Shown: positions 1-8,661, counted from the first letter of the stretch. The stretch is DNA of 64,000 nt from Rahnella inusitata_A (GCF_965118895.1 NZ_CBCPJJ010000011.1:55724-119723); one strand, 5' to 3'. The notes: a model not told the origin generated them from the sequence alone. A program made the numbers and translations.

Positions 1-729
1 ACTTTTCGGCGCAGGTTCAGCAAAGTAAGGATCGGAAAGCATCTGTTGTAACAGGCGTAAATTCACCCGCCCCTGACTGGCCCATTGGGCACCTTTGTCG
101 TAAGGCTGATTTTGATGGCGTGAGATCCAGGCATCCATCAGCATATTACCGGGTCCGGTGTCATAGCCGCGTACCGGCTGTCCCGGCAGCAGCATGGAAA
201 GATTGGCAATTCCGCCGATATTGAGGATCATCCGCCTCTCGGCCGGATCGGCCAGCAAGGCCTGATGAAATGCAGGCACCAGCGGCGCGCCCTGTCCGCC
301 CCATGCCATATCACGGCGGCGGAAATCGCCGACGGTCGTAATCCCGGTCATAGCCGCAATGCGATTGTTATCACCGAGTTGCATCGAGAATGTGGTGTCC
401 CCTTTTGGCTGATGCCAGACCGTCTGACCGTGGCAGCCAATCGCCGTCACCTCTTCGGGTGAAATGCCCGCGCTTTTTAGCAAACCCAGCACCGCCTCAC
501 CAAAGAGAATGCCCAGCTGAGTATCCAGCGCGCCGACCTGCTCGAGCGTCACCTGTTGTCCCTGACACATCCCCAGCACAGCGTTTTTAAGCGCAAGGGG
601 GATTGGGTGCGAATAGCTTGCCTGCTGTGCGACCATACGTTCGTCGATAGCAGCCAGCACAACATCAATGCCATCGAGGCTGGTGCCAGACATCACCCCG
701 ATGTAGCGACCCGATTTCATAGATAACAT
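1..729 (-). CDS. anmK: Anhydro-N-acetylmuramic acid kinase, 3' end beyond window
   Basis: Phosphorylates 1,6-anhydro-MurNAc with concurrent ring opening to MurNAc-6-phosphate in cytosolic peptidoglycan recycling. About 243 N-terminal codons of a family of about 370 are present; the reading frame runs off the left edge, so the gene is cut by the window and not broken. The N-terminus carries the ATP-binding signature MSGTSLDGID, and the last visible residues PAPKS match the conserved PAPKSTGR segment. ATG at 729 has a GGAG six bases upstream; an in-frame ATG at 720 gives the start seen in E. coli (MKSGR), so either is possible. It is divergent from slyB, as in E. coli. Confidence 0.93.
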   Translation of the reverse strand, partial: MLSMKSGRYIGVMSGTSLDGIDVVLAAIDERMVAQQASYSHPIPLALKNAVLGMCQGQQVTLEQVGALDTQLGILFGEAVLGLLKSAGISPEEVTAIGCHGQTVWHQPKGDTTFSMQLGDNNRIAAMTGITTVGDFRRRDMAWGGQGAPLVPAFHQALLADPAERRMILNIGGIANLSMLLPGQPVRGYDTGPGNMLMDAWISRHQNQPYDKGAQWASQGRVNLRLLQQMLSDPYFAEPAPKS

Positions 730-957
730 TCTTCACTCCTCAGCAAAAAGATCCCGACCGGCTATCTCACAGAGTAGGCCGAATTCAGATCACAACACCA
801 TGAATTACTGAATTTTTATCACACGCTGTGATAACTCCGTGTTTTTCATCTCACGATACCGTCTTTTGAAATTTATCCGTGTTGTAAAAACAAGCACTCA
901 GTATGTTAAACCGCGGTGTTTTTGATTTAACACAAAGCTGTCTTAAACTTAAACCTG

Positions 958-992
958 CGTTTATTATTAGTTGAAGAGAACTTCGTTATACT
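958..992 (+). promoter_or_regulatory. PhoP-box promoter of slyB
   Basis: GTTTA at 959-963 and GTTGA at 970-974 form a direct repeat with an 11-base period, as in the PhoP box. A TATACT -10 element follows at 987-992, 12 bases after the box, which is the usual geometry of PhoP-activated promoters where the box replaces the -35. slyB is a known PhoP target in enteric bacteria. One base of the second half-site departs from consensus. Confidence 0.6.
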
Positions 993-1116
993 CGAAGACA
1001 GTTAAGTCAATATGGTTAATGACAGCCTCGACAGTGATGTTGAACTGTGTGCCGGTTTTTCTCTGTTGTTGTCGCTACCCTGTCAGAAGTGCAGCAGCAT
1101 CTTAAAGGAGCTATTT

Positions 1117-1587
1117 ATGATTAAGCGTTTACTTGTCGTCGCACTTGCCGGCGTTTCCCTTGCTGGTTGCGTCAGCGATAACTCTTTGTCTGGCGATGTG
1201 TATTCATCTTCGCAGGCAAAACAAATCCAGCAGGTCACATACGGCACCATCGTTTCTACCCGCGCGGTGCAGATCCAGGGTGGCGATGATTCCAACATCA
1301 TCGGTGCGCTGGGCGGTGCTGTATTAGGTGGTTTCCTCGGGAACACCGTCGGTGGCGGTACCGGTCGTAGTCTGGCGACCGCTGCAGGTGCAGTAGCCGG
1401 TGGCGTTGCAGGTCAGGGTGTACAAAGTAACCTTAACCGTTCTAACGGTGTAGAACTGCAAATCCGTCGTGATGACGGCACAACCATTCAGGTGGTTCAG
1501 AAAGCCGGTCCTACCAAATTTAGCGTCGGCCAGCGTGTCAGCATGGCGAGCAGTGGCAGCACCATTACGGTGTCTCCTGGCGCCTGA
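1117..1587 (+). CDS. slyB: Outer membrane lipoprotein SlyB
   Basis: Glycine-zipper lipoprotein of the Pcp/SlyB family, a PhoPQ-regulated outer membrane stress protein. The product has 156 residues (E. coli 155). A lipoprotein signal peptide ends in LAGC, making Cys18 the lipidated residue. Residues about 65-110 form the glycine-zipper segment (GGAVLGGFLGNTVGGG and following), and the C-terminal part is a small beta domain. ATG 1117 follows AAGGAG; an in-frame ATG at 1012 would put 35 unrelated residues before the signal peptide, so it was rejected. It is monocistronic, with a PhoP-type promoter and a strong terminator. Confidence 0.96.
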   Translation: MIKRLLVVALAGVSLAGCVSDNSLSGDVYSSSQAKQIQQVTYGTIVSTRAVQIQGGDDSNIIGALGGAVLGGFLGNTVGGGTGRSLATAAGAVAGGVAGQGVQSNLNRSNGVELQIRRDDGTTIQVVQKAGPTKFSVGQRVSMASSGSTITVSPGA

Positions 1588-1620
1588 GTCTTCTGAGCTG
1601 CAATGCAGCCAGAAACCAAA

Positions 1621-1649
1621 AAACCGAAGCCAATGGCTTCGGTTTTTTT
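1621..1649 (+). terminator. Rho-independent terminator of slyB
   Basis: An 11-bp stem (AAACCGAAGCC / GGCTTCGGTTT) with a 3-base loop is followed by a run of T residues, 33 bases after the slyB stop. Confidence 0.9.
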
Positions 1650-1713
1650 ATGGATAACCCTTTTGAAATCAGGGCTGAATCAAGGCTGTGTGACGTAAAT
1701 AGAATTTTGTTTC

Positions 1714-2148
1714 TTATGATTTGCTTTGTAATGAAGCAATATTTTTTTCCAGCCGTGACAACATTCCGCTAAGTTGTTCGATTTCTGCAGCTGACATACC
1801 GGACAGAATTTCTTTGCGGGTTGAGTTAATTACCGTCTCCATTTTATGGATGATCGGTGCGGATTCTTCGGTGAGCTTAATGCGTTTAGCACGGCGATCG
1901 CTGGCGCAGGTCTGCCGGGTGATCAACTTTTTTTCTTCTAGCTGATCCAGCGTGCGGACCAGAGACGGTTGTTCAATACCGATGGCTTTCGCCAGCTGAA
2001 TTTGCGACTGTTCTGGTGGTAACATGTTGATATTATGCAATGTTACCCAATGAGTTTGCGTAAGTTCTAACGGCTTAAGCCGCTCATCAATCAACGCACG
2101 CCAGGCACGAACTAATCGTGCTAGATCTGACCCCAGATTCGATTCCAA
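1714..2148 (-). CDS. slyA: MarR-family transcriptional regulator SlyA
   Basis: Winged-helix dimeric regulator that counteracts H-NS at envelope and virulence genes. The 144 residues equal the E. coli length. The family hallmarks QSQIQLAKAIGIEQPSLV (recognition helix region, about residues 48-65) and DRRAKRIKLT (wing, about 84-93) are intact. The start is TTG at 2148: it follows AGGAGGGG by four bases, and the codon directly upstream is an in-frame TAA, so no longer form is possible. It is divergent from ydhIJK, with a perfect SlyA-type palindrome between them that suggests autoregulation and control of the efflux genes. Confidence 0.96.
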   Translation of the reverse strand: MESNLGSDLARLVRAWRALIDERLKPLELTQTHWVTLHNINMLPPEQSQIQLAKAIGIEQPSLVRTLDQLEEKKLITRQTCASDRRAKRIKLTEESAPIIHKMETVINSTRKEILSGMSAAEIEQLSGMLSRLEKNIASLQSKS

Positions 2149-2165
2149 TTATCCCCTCCTTATAA

Positions 2166-2177
2166 TTAGCATGCTAA
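2166..2177. promoter_or_regulatory. SlyA operator-like palindrome
   Basis: TTAGCATGCTAA is a perfect 12-bp palindrome differing at one central position from the preferred SlyA site TTAGCAAGCTAA. It lies 18 bases upstream of the slyA start, in the slyA-ydhI divergent gap, and probably mediates autoregulation. Confidence 0.7.
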
Positions 2178-2330
2178 GATAACTCCCCAGAGTTTAGCTT
2201 AGTTTTAAGAACTTTAATCGAGAAATTACAATTCTGTATATAATAATAGGTACTGCTGTAACCGGAAGCTACATCCCGGCATCTAATGGCAAACTCGTTT
2301 ATAACACAATCACTGGCAGAGATTAATATT

Positions 2331-2573
2331 GTGAATACCCAAATGTTTCAAGCAGGCTTCCCGCTCCCTGATTTGGTGCTAGGTGCCTCACTTTATTTCC
2401 CTCCAATTTTCAAAGCATTTTTACTGGGATTGGTATTCTGGCTTTTGATACATCGGCTGCTGCGTGATTGGATCTATTCCGGTGAAGTCTGGCATCCAAC
2501 GTTGATGGATTTATCCCTTTTTGTGATCTCTATTTGTGCTGCACTGTTGCTCATGGTGAACCTCTTAAAATGA
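2331..2573 (+). CDS. ydhI: Small inner membrane protein YdhI (DUF1656)
   Basis: Two-helix inner membrane protein that accompanies fusaric-acid-resistance-type efflux systems (AaeX-like, DUF1656). The core FPLPDLVLGASLYFPP is followed by hydrophobic segments at about residues 22-42 and 57-78. GTG 2331 gives nine residues before the conserved PL.DLV motif, exactly as in E. coli; an ATG at 2286 would extend the protein by 15 residues but has no good ribosome-binding site. The stop overlaps the ydhJ start (ATGA), showing translational coupling in ydhI-ydhJ-ydhK. Its precise role in the pump is unknown. Confidence 0.85.
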   Translation: MNTQMFQAGFPLPDLVLGASLYFPPIFKAFLLGLVFWLLIHRLLRDWIYSGEVWHPTLMDLSLFVISICAALLLMVNLLK

Positions 2574-3427
2574 AATTTAAAACCCTAAAATATTTCTCAA
2601 CAGTGTTGGTTTTCGCGGTCGCAATATGTGCAGGATGGTGGATGTGGAATTTCTACATGCAATCGCCCTGGACTCGCGATGGAAAAGTGCGGGCCGAAAT
2701 TGTTGATATCACGCCGGAAGTGTCCGGTCGCATTATTGATATCAATGTGCATGACAACCAGTTCGTGAAAAGTGGTGATCCGTTGTTCAGTCTGGATCCG
2801 GTGCCATTTAAAATTGCGGTGAATAATGCCGAGGCCGATCTGGCGAAAGCCGCCGCAGATTTAACCAAAGCCAATCATGAAGCTACACGACGCCGTGGCC
2901 TGGGCACCAATGTTATTTCTGCAGAGTCGCTCGATGAATCTAATATTAGCGCCAAGGCGATGCAGGCGGCCTATCAGGCTGCACAGTCATCATTGGAGCA
3001 GGCGAAATGGAATTTGAGCAAAACCAGTATTGTCGCGCCAACTGACGGTTATATCACCAATCTGCAAACCCGTAAGGGCAATTACGCCTCCACGGGTACG
3101 CCGCTGGTCGGTCTGGTGGATATTCACTCTTTCTATGTGCTGGGCTATTTCGAAGAAACTAAATTGAAGAATATCCGTGAGGGCGCGCTGGCTGATATCA
3201 CCTTATTCAACGGTAATATCCCGTTAAAAGGTCAGGTGGAAAGTATTGGACGGGCGATTTACGATCAGAGTCAGGATGCCTCTGATGACCTGCTGATGAA
3301 TGTGAAACCGAACGTTCCGTGGGTACGTCTGGCGCAGCGTGTACCGGTGCGCATCAAGCTTCAGGATGTGCCAGAGCATACCGTGCTGGTCGCAGGAACC
3401 ACTTGCACAATTTCGATCCGTAATTAA
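2570..3427 (+). CDS. ydhJ: HlyD-family periplasmic adaptor YdhJ
   Basis: Membrane fusion protein of a tripartite-type efflux system, linking the inner membrane component YdhK to the outer envelope. It has 285 residues, as in E. coli. One N-terminal membrane anchor (about 9-29) is followed by a biotinyl-lipoyl-like hairpin (VSGRIIDINVHDNQFVKSGD, about 50-69), a coiled-coil hairpin and a beta-barrel domain. The start overlaps the ydhI stop by four bases. The substrate is not known; related AaeA/FusE adaptors handle aromatic acids. Confidence 0.92.
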   Translation: MKFKTLKYFSTVLVFAVAICAGWWMWNFYMQSPWTRDGKVRAEIVDITPEVSGRIIDINVHDNQFVKSGDPLFSLDPVPFKIAVNNAEADLAKAAADLTKANHEATRRRGLGTNVISAESLDESNISAKAMQAAYQAAQSSLEQAKWNLSKTSIVAPTDGYITNLQTRKGNYASTGTPLVGLVDIHSFYVLGYFEETKLKNIREGALADITLFNGNIPLKGQVESIGRAIYDQSQDASDDLLMNVKPNVPWVRLAQRVPVRIKLQDVPEHTVLVAGTTCTISIRN

Positions 3428-3436
3428 GGCCGCGCC

Positions 3437-5488
3437 GTGAACTTCTCTTGGCTGGAATGGAAAAACACCCCGTGGGGAAAAGCCACGGGCGGCCAATGGC
3501 GCTATGCCCTGCGCAATTCAATCGCGATGGTACTGTCACTGCTTATCGCTTTTGAATTTCAGATGGACGAACCCTACTGGGCGTTAACCTCCGCCGCCGT
3601 GGTCAGTTTTCCGACCGTCGGTGGGGTGATCAGTAAAAGTATTGGTCGTATCATCGGCAGCTTGCTCGGCGCGCTCGCAGCGGTATTTATCGCCGGCCAT
3701 TGTCTCAATGAGCCCTGGCTTTTCACCTTTGCTATCGCGGGTTGGCTGGGGCTGTGTACATACATCTCCAACCACTACCAGAACAATGTCTCATACGCTT
3801 TCGCACTGGCCGGTTACACGGCGGCGATCATCGTATTTTCAACCGTTAATGTCACCGACACGACGCAAATTTTTGATATCGCACAGGCGCGCGTCGGCGA
3901 AGTGATCACCGGTATTCTGTGTGGTGGTTTTATGATGATGGTGCTGCCGAGCACATCTGACGGTGACGCCCTGCTCACCTCTTTGCGTAAAATGCACACG
4001 CAGTTGCTGGAACATGCTCAGTTGCTGTGGAATGCCGAAGTGAATGACAAGATCCGCAGCTCACATGAGGGGCTGATCGGCCAGATTCTGACGCTCAATT
4101 TGCTGCGTATCCAGGCCGTCTGGAGCCATTACCGTCTGCGCCGTCAGAATAACGTGCTCAATTATTTACTACATCAACAACTGCGCATGACCAGTTATAT
4201 TTCCAGCCTGCGCCGTATGCTGCTCAACTGGCCCCAGCAGCCTGAAAATCTGGCCTCCGTCCTTAACGTATTGCTTGACGAGTTACGTAAGCCGGACACC
4301 GATAAATACAAACTGTCGAAGATCCTCAGACTCATTAAACCTCAGGACACCGCCGATTTCCGTCATCAGGCGTTCTGGATACGTTTACGCGATTTCTGCT
4401 GGCTTTATCTGCGCAACGAGCGCTGGTTACGCCGCGTGGAAAATGCCAATGCCGCAGAAGCAGAGACGCTTCAGCCGCCAAAAATTAGCCATTTGGCCCA
4501 GCATACCGACACCGTAGAGGCCGCCTACAACGGTCTGCGCACCTTCCTGTGTATTGTGGTCGGCTGTGCGTTTTGGATGACAACGCAGTGGGATTCTGGT
4601 TCCGGTGCCGTCGCGCTGACGGCGGTCAGCTGCGTGCTCTACTCCTCTACCAGTTCCCCTATCAGCAGCGTGACATTGCTGATCAAATCACTGGGATTGC
4701 TGTTCATCGGCTGTTTTATTCTCAAGTTCGGGTTGATGATTCAGATCGACAATTTCTGGGTATTTTGTGCATTCTTCCTGCCAATGTTAGTCACTATGCA
4801 GATGATGAAATTGCAGTACAAACGCTATGCCGGTTTATGGGGACAGATGATCGTCTTTTTAGGCTCGTTTCTGGCGGTGACTAACCCACCAAACTACGAC
4901 TACGGAGCGTTTATGAATGGTGGCGTGGCCAAAATCGTCGGCGTAACCCTGGCAGGTATTGCGTTTCAGGTCTTACGACCAAGTTCGGATAAGCGTAAAA
5001 GCCGCCGCATTATTCGTGCACTGCGCCGCGATTTTATGGATCAGCTCAGCCGAAAACCTTCGCTCAGCCATTTTCAGTTTGAATCACTGATTTACCACCG
5101 AATGAACCAGCTCAATCAGAGTAAAGATCAGCATTCCCGTACCTGGCTGCTGCGCTGGGGCGTAGTATTGCTTAACTGCAGCCACATCGTCTGGCAGTTA
5201 CGCGAATGGGGAACTCGCTCAGATCCGCTGTCTGCAGTGCGTGACGTGTGTATTCATTGTCTCAAAGGTGTGATGACCGAGCGTGGCGTTAGCCACGAGA
5301 ATCTGGATGCAACGCTGGTAGAATTATTGCGCATGAGCAATTCGCTGGCGCATCACCCTGAACCGGCTGCGCGTGAACTGGCGGGTATTATCTGGCGGTT
5401 ATACTGCTCACTGTCGCAGCTGCAACAGGCGATTTCGACGGATGACGGTCCGGCGAGCCCCGCGATAACCTCTGCAAAACCCACCTGA
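3437..5488 (+). CDS. ydhK: FUSC-family inner membrane transporter YdhK
   Basis: Inner membrane component of the YdhIJK efflux set, in the fusaric acid resistance/AaeB family. It has 683 residues (E. coli 670). Two membrane blocks, at roughly residues 30-180 and 370-520, are separated and followed by cytoplasmic helical domains. The motif DEPYWALTSAAVVSFPTVGG in the first block is typical. The start is GTG at 3437, nine bases after the ydhJ stop, and it corresponds to the family N-terminus before the conserved QWRYALRN. It converges on ydhF with only 18 bases between. Confidence 0.94.
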   Translation: MNFSWLEWKNTPWGKATGGQWRYALRNSIAMVLSLLIAFEFQMDEPYWALTSAAVVSFPTVGGVISKSIGRIIGSLLGALAAVFIAGHCLNEPWLFTFAIAGWLGLCTYISNHYQNNVSYAFALAGYTAAIIVFSTVNVTDTTQIFDIAQARVGEVITGILCGGFMMMVLPSTSDGDALLTSLRKMHTQLLEHAQLLWNAEVNDKIRSSHEGLIGQILTLNLLRIQAVWSHYRLRRQNNVLNYLLHQQLRMTSYISSLRRMLLNWPQQPENLASVLNVLLDELRKPDTDKYKLSKILRLIKPQDTADFRHQAFWIRLRDFCWLYLRNERWLRRVENANAAEAETLQPPKISHLAQHTDTVEAAYNGLRTFLCIVVGCAFWMTTQWDSGSGAVALTAVSCVLYSSTSSPISSVTLLIKSLGLLFIGCFILKFGLMIQIDNFWVFCAFFLPMLVTMQMMKLQYKRYAGLWGQMIVFLGSFLAVTNPPNYDYGAFMNGGVAKIVGVTLAGIAFQVLRPSSDKRKSRRIIRALRRDFMDQLSRKPSLSHFQFESLIYHRMNQLNQSKDQHSRTWLLRWGVVLLNCSHIVWQLREWGTRSDPLSAVRDVCIHCLKGVMTERGVSHENLDATLVELLRMSNSLAHHPEPAARELAGIIWRLYCSLSQLQQAISTDDGPASPAITSAKPT

Positions 5489-5506
5489 CCGTCAGACAGC
5501 ACTGGG

Positions 5507-6403
5507 TTACGGAACGTCGTAGCCCAGCGCTGCTTTACGAATACGGAACCACTGCTGGCGGGTCATTTCCAGTGACAACGATTTATACGCAGATTTAACA
5601 CGCTCGATTTTACCGGACCCGATGATCGGCAACGGCTCTGACGGCAGACGCATAATCCACGCATAGACTACCTGCTCGATATTCTCGGCCCCCATTTCAT
5701 TCGCCACGGTCTGAAGTTCATCGCGCAGCGGCTGGAATTCGGCATCGCTGAAAAGACGCCCACCACCCAGACACGACCACGCCATCGGTTTGATGCGCAG
5801 CTGCTGGCAGAGATCTAACGTACCGTCGAGGATAGCAGGCTGATGGATCGGGGAAATCTCAACCTGATTAGTCACCAGCGTGAAAGGCAGGCGCGACTGC
5901 AGCAGACTAAACTGCGCAGGCGTGAAGTTAGAGACGCCGAAGTGTTTCACTTTGCCACTTTTATGCAGCTGTGTGAAAGCTTCAGCCACTTCGTCAGCAT
6001 CCATCAGCGGATCCGGGCGGTGGATCAACAGTAAATCCAGATGATCGGTATGCAGATTGCTCAGGGATTTTTCTGCACGCTGAATGATGTACTGCGTATC
6101 CGTAATGTAGTGGCCGATTTTGTTTTCAGGATCGGCGGTGGTCGCAATCCCGCATTTGCTGACCAGCTGCATTTGATCACGCAGCGCAGGCTTCAGGCGC
6201 AATGCTTCGCCGAAGGCCGCTTCGCACTGATACCCACCGTAGATATCGGCGTGATCAGCGGTCGTGATGCCCAGCTCTATATGTTGCTCCATGAACGTCA
6301 AAAGCTGCTGCGGTGTCATGTCCCATTCCATCAGACGCCAGTAGCCACAAATCAGCGTTGAGAAAACCGGGCCTTGCGGCGATATAGGAGTACGTGGATC
6401 CAT
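5507..6403 (-). CDS. ydhF: Aldo/keto reductase YdhF
   Basis: NADPH-dependent oxidoreductase of the aldo/keto reductase superfamily; the physiological substrate is unknown. It has 298 residues, equal to E. coli. The tetrad context is visible: DHADIYGGYQ (Asp/Tyr), SKCG (Lys) and LLLIHRPDPL (His); the cofactor-binding C-terminal part includes IIGSGKIERV. ATG 6403 follows AAGGAAATC and yields the family N-terminus (PISPQGP); a start 15 codons upstream was rejected. E. coli has sodC between ydhK and ydhF; it is absent here. Confidence 0.94.
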   Translation of the reverse strand: MDPRTPISPQGPVFSTLICGYWRLMEWDMTPQQLLTFMEQHIELGITTADHADIYGGYQCEAAFGEALRLKPALRDQMQLVSKCGIATTADPENKIGHYITDTQYIIQRAEKSLSNLHTDHLDLLLIHRPDPLMDADEVAEAFTQLHKSGKVKHFGVSNFTPAQFSLLQSRLPFTLVTNQVEISPIHQPAILDGTLDLCQQLRIKPMAWSCLGGGRLFSDAEFQPLRDELQTVANEMGAENIEQVVYAWIMRLPSEPLPIIGSGKIERVKSAYKSLSLEMTRQQWFRIRKAALGYDVP

Positions 6404-6520
6404 GATGATTTCCTTATTTTTGGTATTTTCGACCCACAGAATACACAACGACCGGCGCGCTGTATTGATGCTGACAGGAAGAATGAACAGGAAGTGAAAC
6501 GGGAATGCCCGCTTTGGTGA

Positions 6521-6760
6521 TTAAAAAAGCTCAGGCTGTTCAGGCAGAGGCTCATCCGGTAATTTTCCGGCACGCTGCTGACGCAATAAGCGTTGCTGGC
6601 ATAAACGCAGCACGTGGCGTTTCTCGGTATCGGTCATTTTAATCCAGCCAAAACGCTCATCGCGGCTGCGCTGGCAACCACGACAATAGCCCCGCTCATC
6701 GGCCTGACAAATGCCACGGCACGGGCTGGGGATTTCAAAGAACTCGAGCTGTTGAGCCAC
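6521..6760 (-). CDS. ydhL: DUF1289 family protein YdhL
   Basis: Small soluble protein of 79 residues, the same length as E. coli YdhL. Residues 13-30 carry the DUF1289 cysteine pattern (PCRGICQ...GYCRGCQRSRDER), suggesting a small metal- or cluster-binding fold; function is not established. The start is GTG at 6760 preceded by GGAGGGTAT. The C-terminus PEQPELF resembles the E. coli end. In E. coli it sits next to nemRA; here nemR is missing and only nemA follows, on the other strand. Confidence 0.88.
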   Translation of the reverse strand: MAQQLEFFEIPSPCRGICQADERGYCRGCQRSRDERFGWIKMTDTEKRHVLRLCQQRLLRQQRAGKLPDEPLPEQPELF

Positions 6761-6813
6761 ATACCCTCCGCAATTAACGGTGAGCTTTCATTCAAGACGT
6801 TTTCTCGCCATCC

Positions 6814-6844
6814 CGCAAGGTGATTTATAAAAAGGCACCTTGCG
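6814..6844. promoter_or_regulatory. 9-bp inverted repeat upstream of nemA
   Basis: CGCAAGGTG at 6814-6822 and CACCTTGCG at 6836-6844 form a perfect inverted repeat with a 13-base AT-rich spacer in the ydhL-nemA gap. It could be an operator or a hairpin in a leader. NemR is not encoded nearby, so the cognate factor is unknown. Confidence 0.4.
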
Positions 6845-6960
6845 CGTAGTCAGAGACGGGGCAGATACGTTAAAAAGTACCCATATAACTAAGGTCGTAT
6901 GATGCAGAGCACTTTTCTTCACCTCATACCGATCGATCCATTAACCTCGGAGTTACTGAA

Positions 6961-8052
6961 ATGACTAAGCTTTTCTCCCCGATTGTTGTCGGTAAAAACA
7001 CGTTACCGAACCGCGTCTTTATGGCTCCCCTGACCCGTCTGCGCAGCATTGAACCGGGTGATATCCCGACGCCGCTGATGGGCGAGTATTACGCACAGCG
7101 CCACAGTTCCGGCCTTATCATCACAGAAGCGACGCAAGTTTCCTTCCAGGCCAAAGGTTACGCGGGCGCCCCGGGTTTGCACACGCCGGAACAGGTTGCT
7201 GCGTGGAAGAAAATCGTTGCGGGTGTTCATGATAAAAACGGGCACATCGCCGTTCAGCTGTGGCACACCGGCCGCATCTCACACAACAGTGTTCAGCCAG
7301 ATAACCAGACGCCAGTTTCAGCATCCGCTGTAAACCCAAACACCCGCACCAGCCTGCGTGATGAGCAAGGCAACGCTATCCGCGTCGACTGCCCGACGCC
7401 GCGTGCGCTGGAACTGAGTGAGATCCCAGGTATCATTAATGATTTCCGTCAGTCCGCCGCGTATTCCGCAGAAGCCGGTTTCGATTACATTGAGCTGCAC
7501 GCGGCACACGGCTATCTGCTGCACCAGTTCATGTCTCCGGCTTCTAACTTGCGTGAAGACCAGTACGGCGGCAGCATCGAGAACCGTACCCGCCTGACGC
7601 TGGAAGTGGTTGATGCTGCGATTGAAGCAATCGGCGCAGAGCGCGTGGGGATCCGCATTTCCCCACTGGGTCCGTTCAACGGTCTGGATAACGGTGAAGA
7701 TCAGGTGCAGGCAGCCATCTATCTGCTGGACGAACTGAACAAACGCAAACTGGCCTATCTGCATATTTCCGAACCTGACTGGGCCGGCGGCAAACCATAC
7801 ACCACAGAGTTGCGTGAAGTGATCCGTGCGCATTATCAGGGCGTCATTGTAGGTGCCGGTGCTTACACCGCGGAAAAAGGCGAAGAGCTGATCGAAAAAG
7901 GGTATATCGACGCCGTTGCCTTTGGCCGCAGCTATATCGCAAACCCGGATCTGGTCGAGCGTCTGAAATCTCATGCCCCGCTTAATGAACCAAAACCAGA
8001 AACCTTCTACGGCGGCGACGCTCAGGGTTATACGGATTACCCAACGCTGTAA
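6961..8052 (+). CDS. nemA: N-ethylmaleimide reductase, Old Yellow Enzyme family
   Basis: FMN-dependent, NADPH-linked ene-reductase acting on electrophiles such as N-ethylmaleimide, nitrate esters and nitroaromatics. It has 363 residues (E. coli 365). Family features include the N-terminal PNRVFMAPLTRLRS, the His-Asn-type substrate-binding segment QLWHTGRISH, the FDYIELHAAHGYLLHQFMSP block and a phosphate-binding GRSYIANPDLV near the C-terminus. ATG 6961 follows GGAG by nine bases. In E. coli it is co-transcribed with the repressor gene nemR, which is absent here, so regulation differs. It lies upstream of gloA, as in E. coli. Confidence 0.95.
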   Translation: MTKLFSPIVVGKNTLPNRVFMAPLTRLRSIEPGDIPTPLMGEYYAQRHSSGLIITEATQVSFQAKGYAGAPGLHTPEQVAAWKKIVAGVHDKNGHIAVQLWHTGRISHNSVQPDNQTPVSASAVNPNTRTSLRDEQGNAIRVDCPTPRALELSEIPGIINDFRQSAAYSAEAGFDYIELHAAHGYLLHQFMSPASNLREDQYGGSIENRTRLTLEVVDAAIEAIGAERVGIRISPLGPFNGLDNGEDQVQAAIYLLDELNKRKLAYLHISEPDWAGGKPYTTELREVIRAHYQGVIVGAGAYTAEKGEELIEKGYIDAVAFGRSYIANPDLVERLKSHAPLNEPKPETFYGGDAQGYTDYPTL

Positions 8053-8080
8053 CCGTTTAAACCAGTAGTCTCCATCAGCA

Positions 8081-8111
8081 GGCGACCGATACCCTCCGGT
8101 CGCCTTTTTTT
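8081..8111 (+). terminator. Terminator after nemA
   Basis: An 8-bp stem GGCGACCG / CGGTCGCC is followed by seven T residues, 28 bases past the nemA stop, separating nemA from gloA. Confidence 0.88.
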
Positions 8112-8212
8112 GTTCAGAGTTTCAACACCTGTTCTGTGTTTTACAGACAAAACCGCCTCTATCGGTTAGGCTGAACCTGATTATTCTCATCCTGCAAATA
8201 AAAGAGGAACCT

Positions 8213-8620
8213 ATGCGTTTACTCCATACCATGCTTCGCGTCGGCGATCTGCAACGTGCTATCAGCTTTTACACTGACGTTTTAGGTATGCGTTTGCTGC
8301 GTACCAGCGAAAATACCGAATACAAATATTCTCTGGCGTTTGTCGGTTACACCGATGAAAGCGAAGGCGCAGTCATTGAGCTGACCTACAACTGGGGCGT
8401 TGATAGCTATGACCTCGGCACTGCCTACGGTCACATCGCATTAGGCGTCGATAACGTGGCACAAACCTGCGACGACATCCGCAACGCCGGTGGCAAAGTC
8501 ACCCGTGAGGCGGGCCCGGTTAAAGGCGGCTCCACCATTATTGCGTTTGTGGAAGATCCAGACGGTTATAAAATCGAGCTGATCGAATCCAAACATGCAG
8601 GTCAGGGTCTGGGCAACTGA
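8213..8620 (+). CDS. gloA: Lactoylglutathione lyase (glyoxalase I)
   Basis: Converts the methylglyoxal-glutathione hemithioacetal to S-lactoylglutathione in methylglyoxal detoxification; usually a Ni(II) enzyme in enteric bacteria. It has 135 residues (E. coli 135). Metal ligands are visible as His5 (LLHTMLRV), Glu56 (VIELTYN), His74 (YGHIALGV) and Glu122 (YKIELIE). The start has a strong AGAGGAACCT site. It is a single gene between two terminators, with nemA upstream and rnt downstream, as in E. coli. Confidence 0.96.
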   Translation: MRLLHTMLRVGDLQRAISFYTDVLGMRLLRTSENTEYKYSLAFVGYTDESEGAVIELTYNWGVDSYDLGTAYGHIALGVDNVAQTCDDIRNAGGKVTREAGPVKGGSTIIAFVEDPDGYKIELIESKHAGQGLGN

Positions 8621-8640
8621 TACGTTGCTAACTGGCTTCA

Positions 8641-8661
8641 GGGCGCGAAAGCGCCCTTTTT
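8641..8661 (+). terminator. Terminator of gloA
   Basis: GGGCGC-GAAA-GCGCCC hairpin with a stable tetraloop followed by five T residues, 20 bases after the gloA stop. Confidence 0.9.

Noticed and set aside
1012..1116. N-terminal extension of SlyB
   Set aside because: The 35 extra residues precede a complete lipoprotein signal peptide and overlap the 5' leader; ATG 1117 has AAGGAG.
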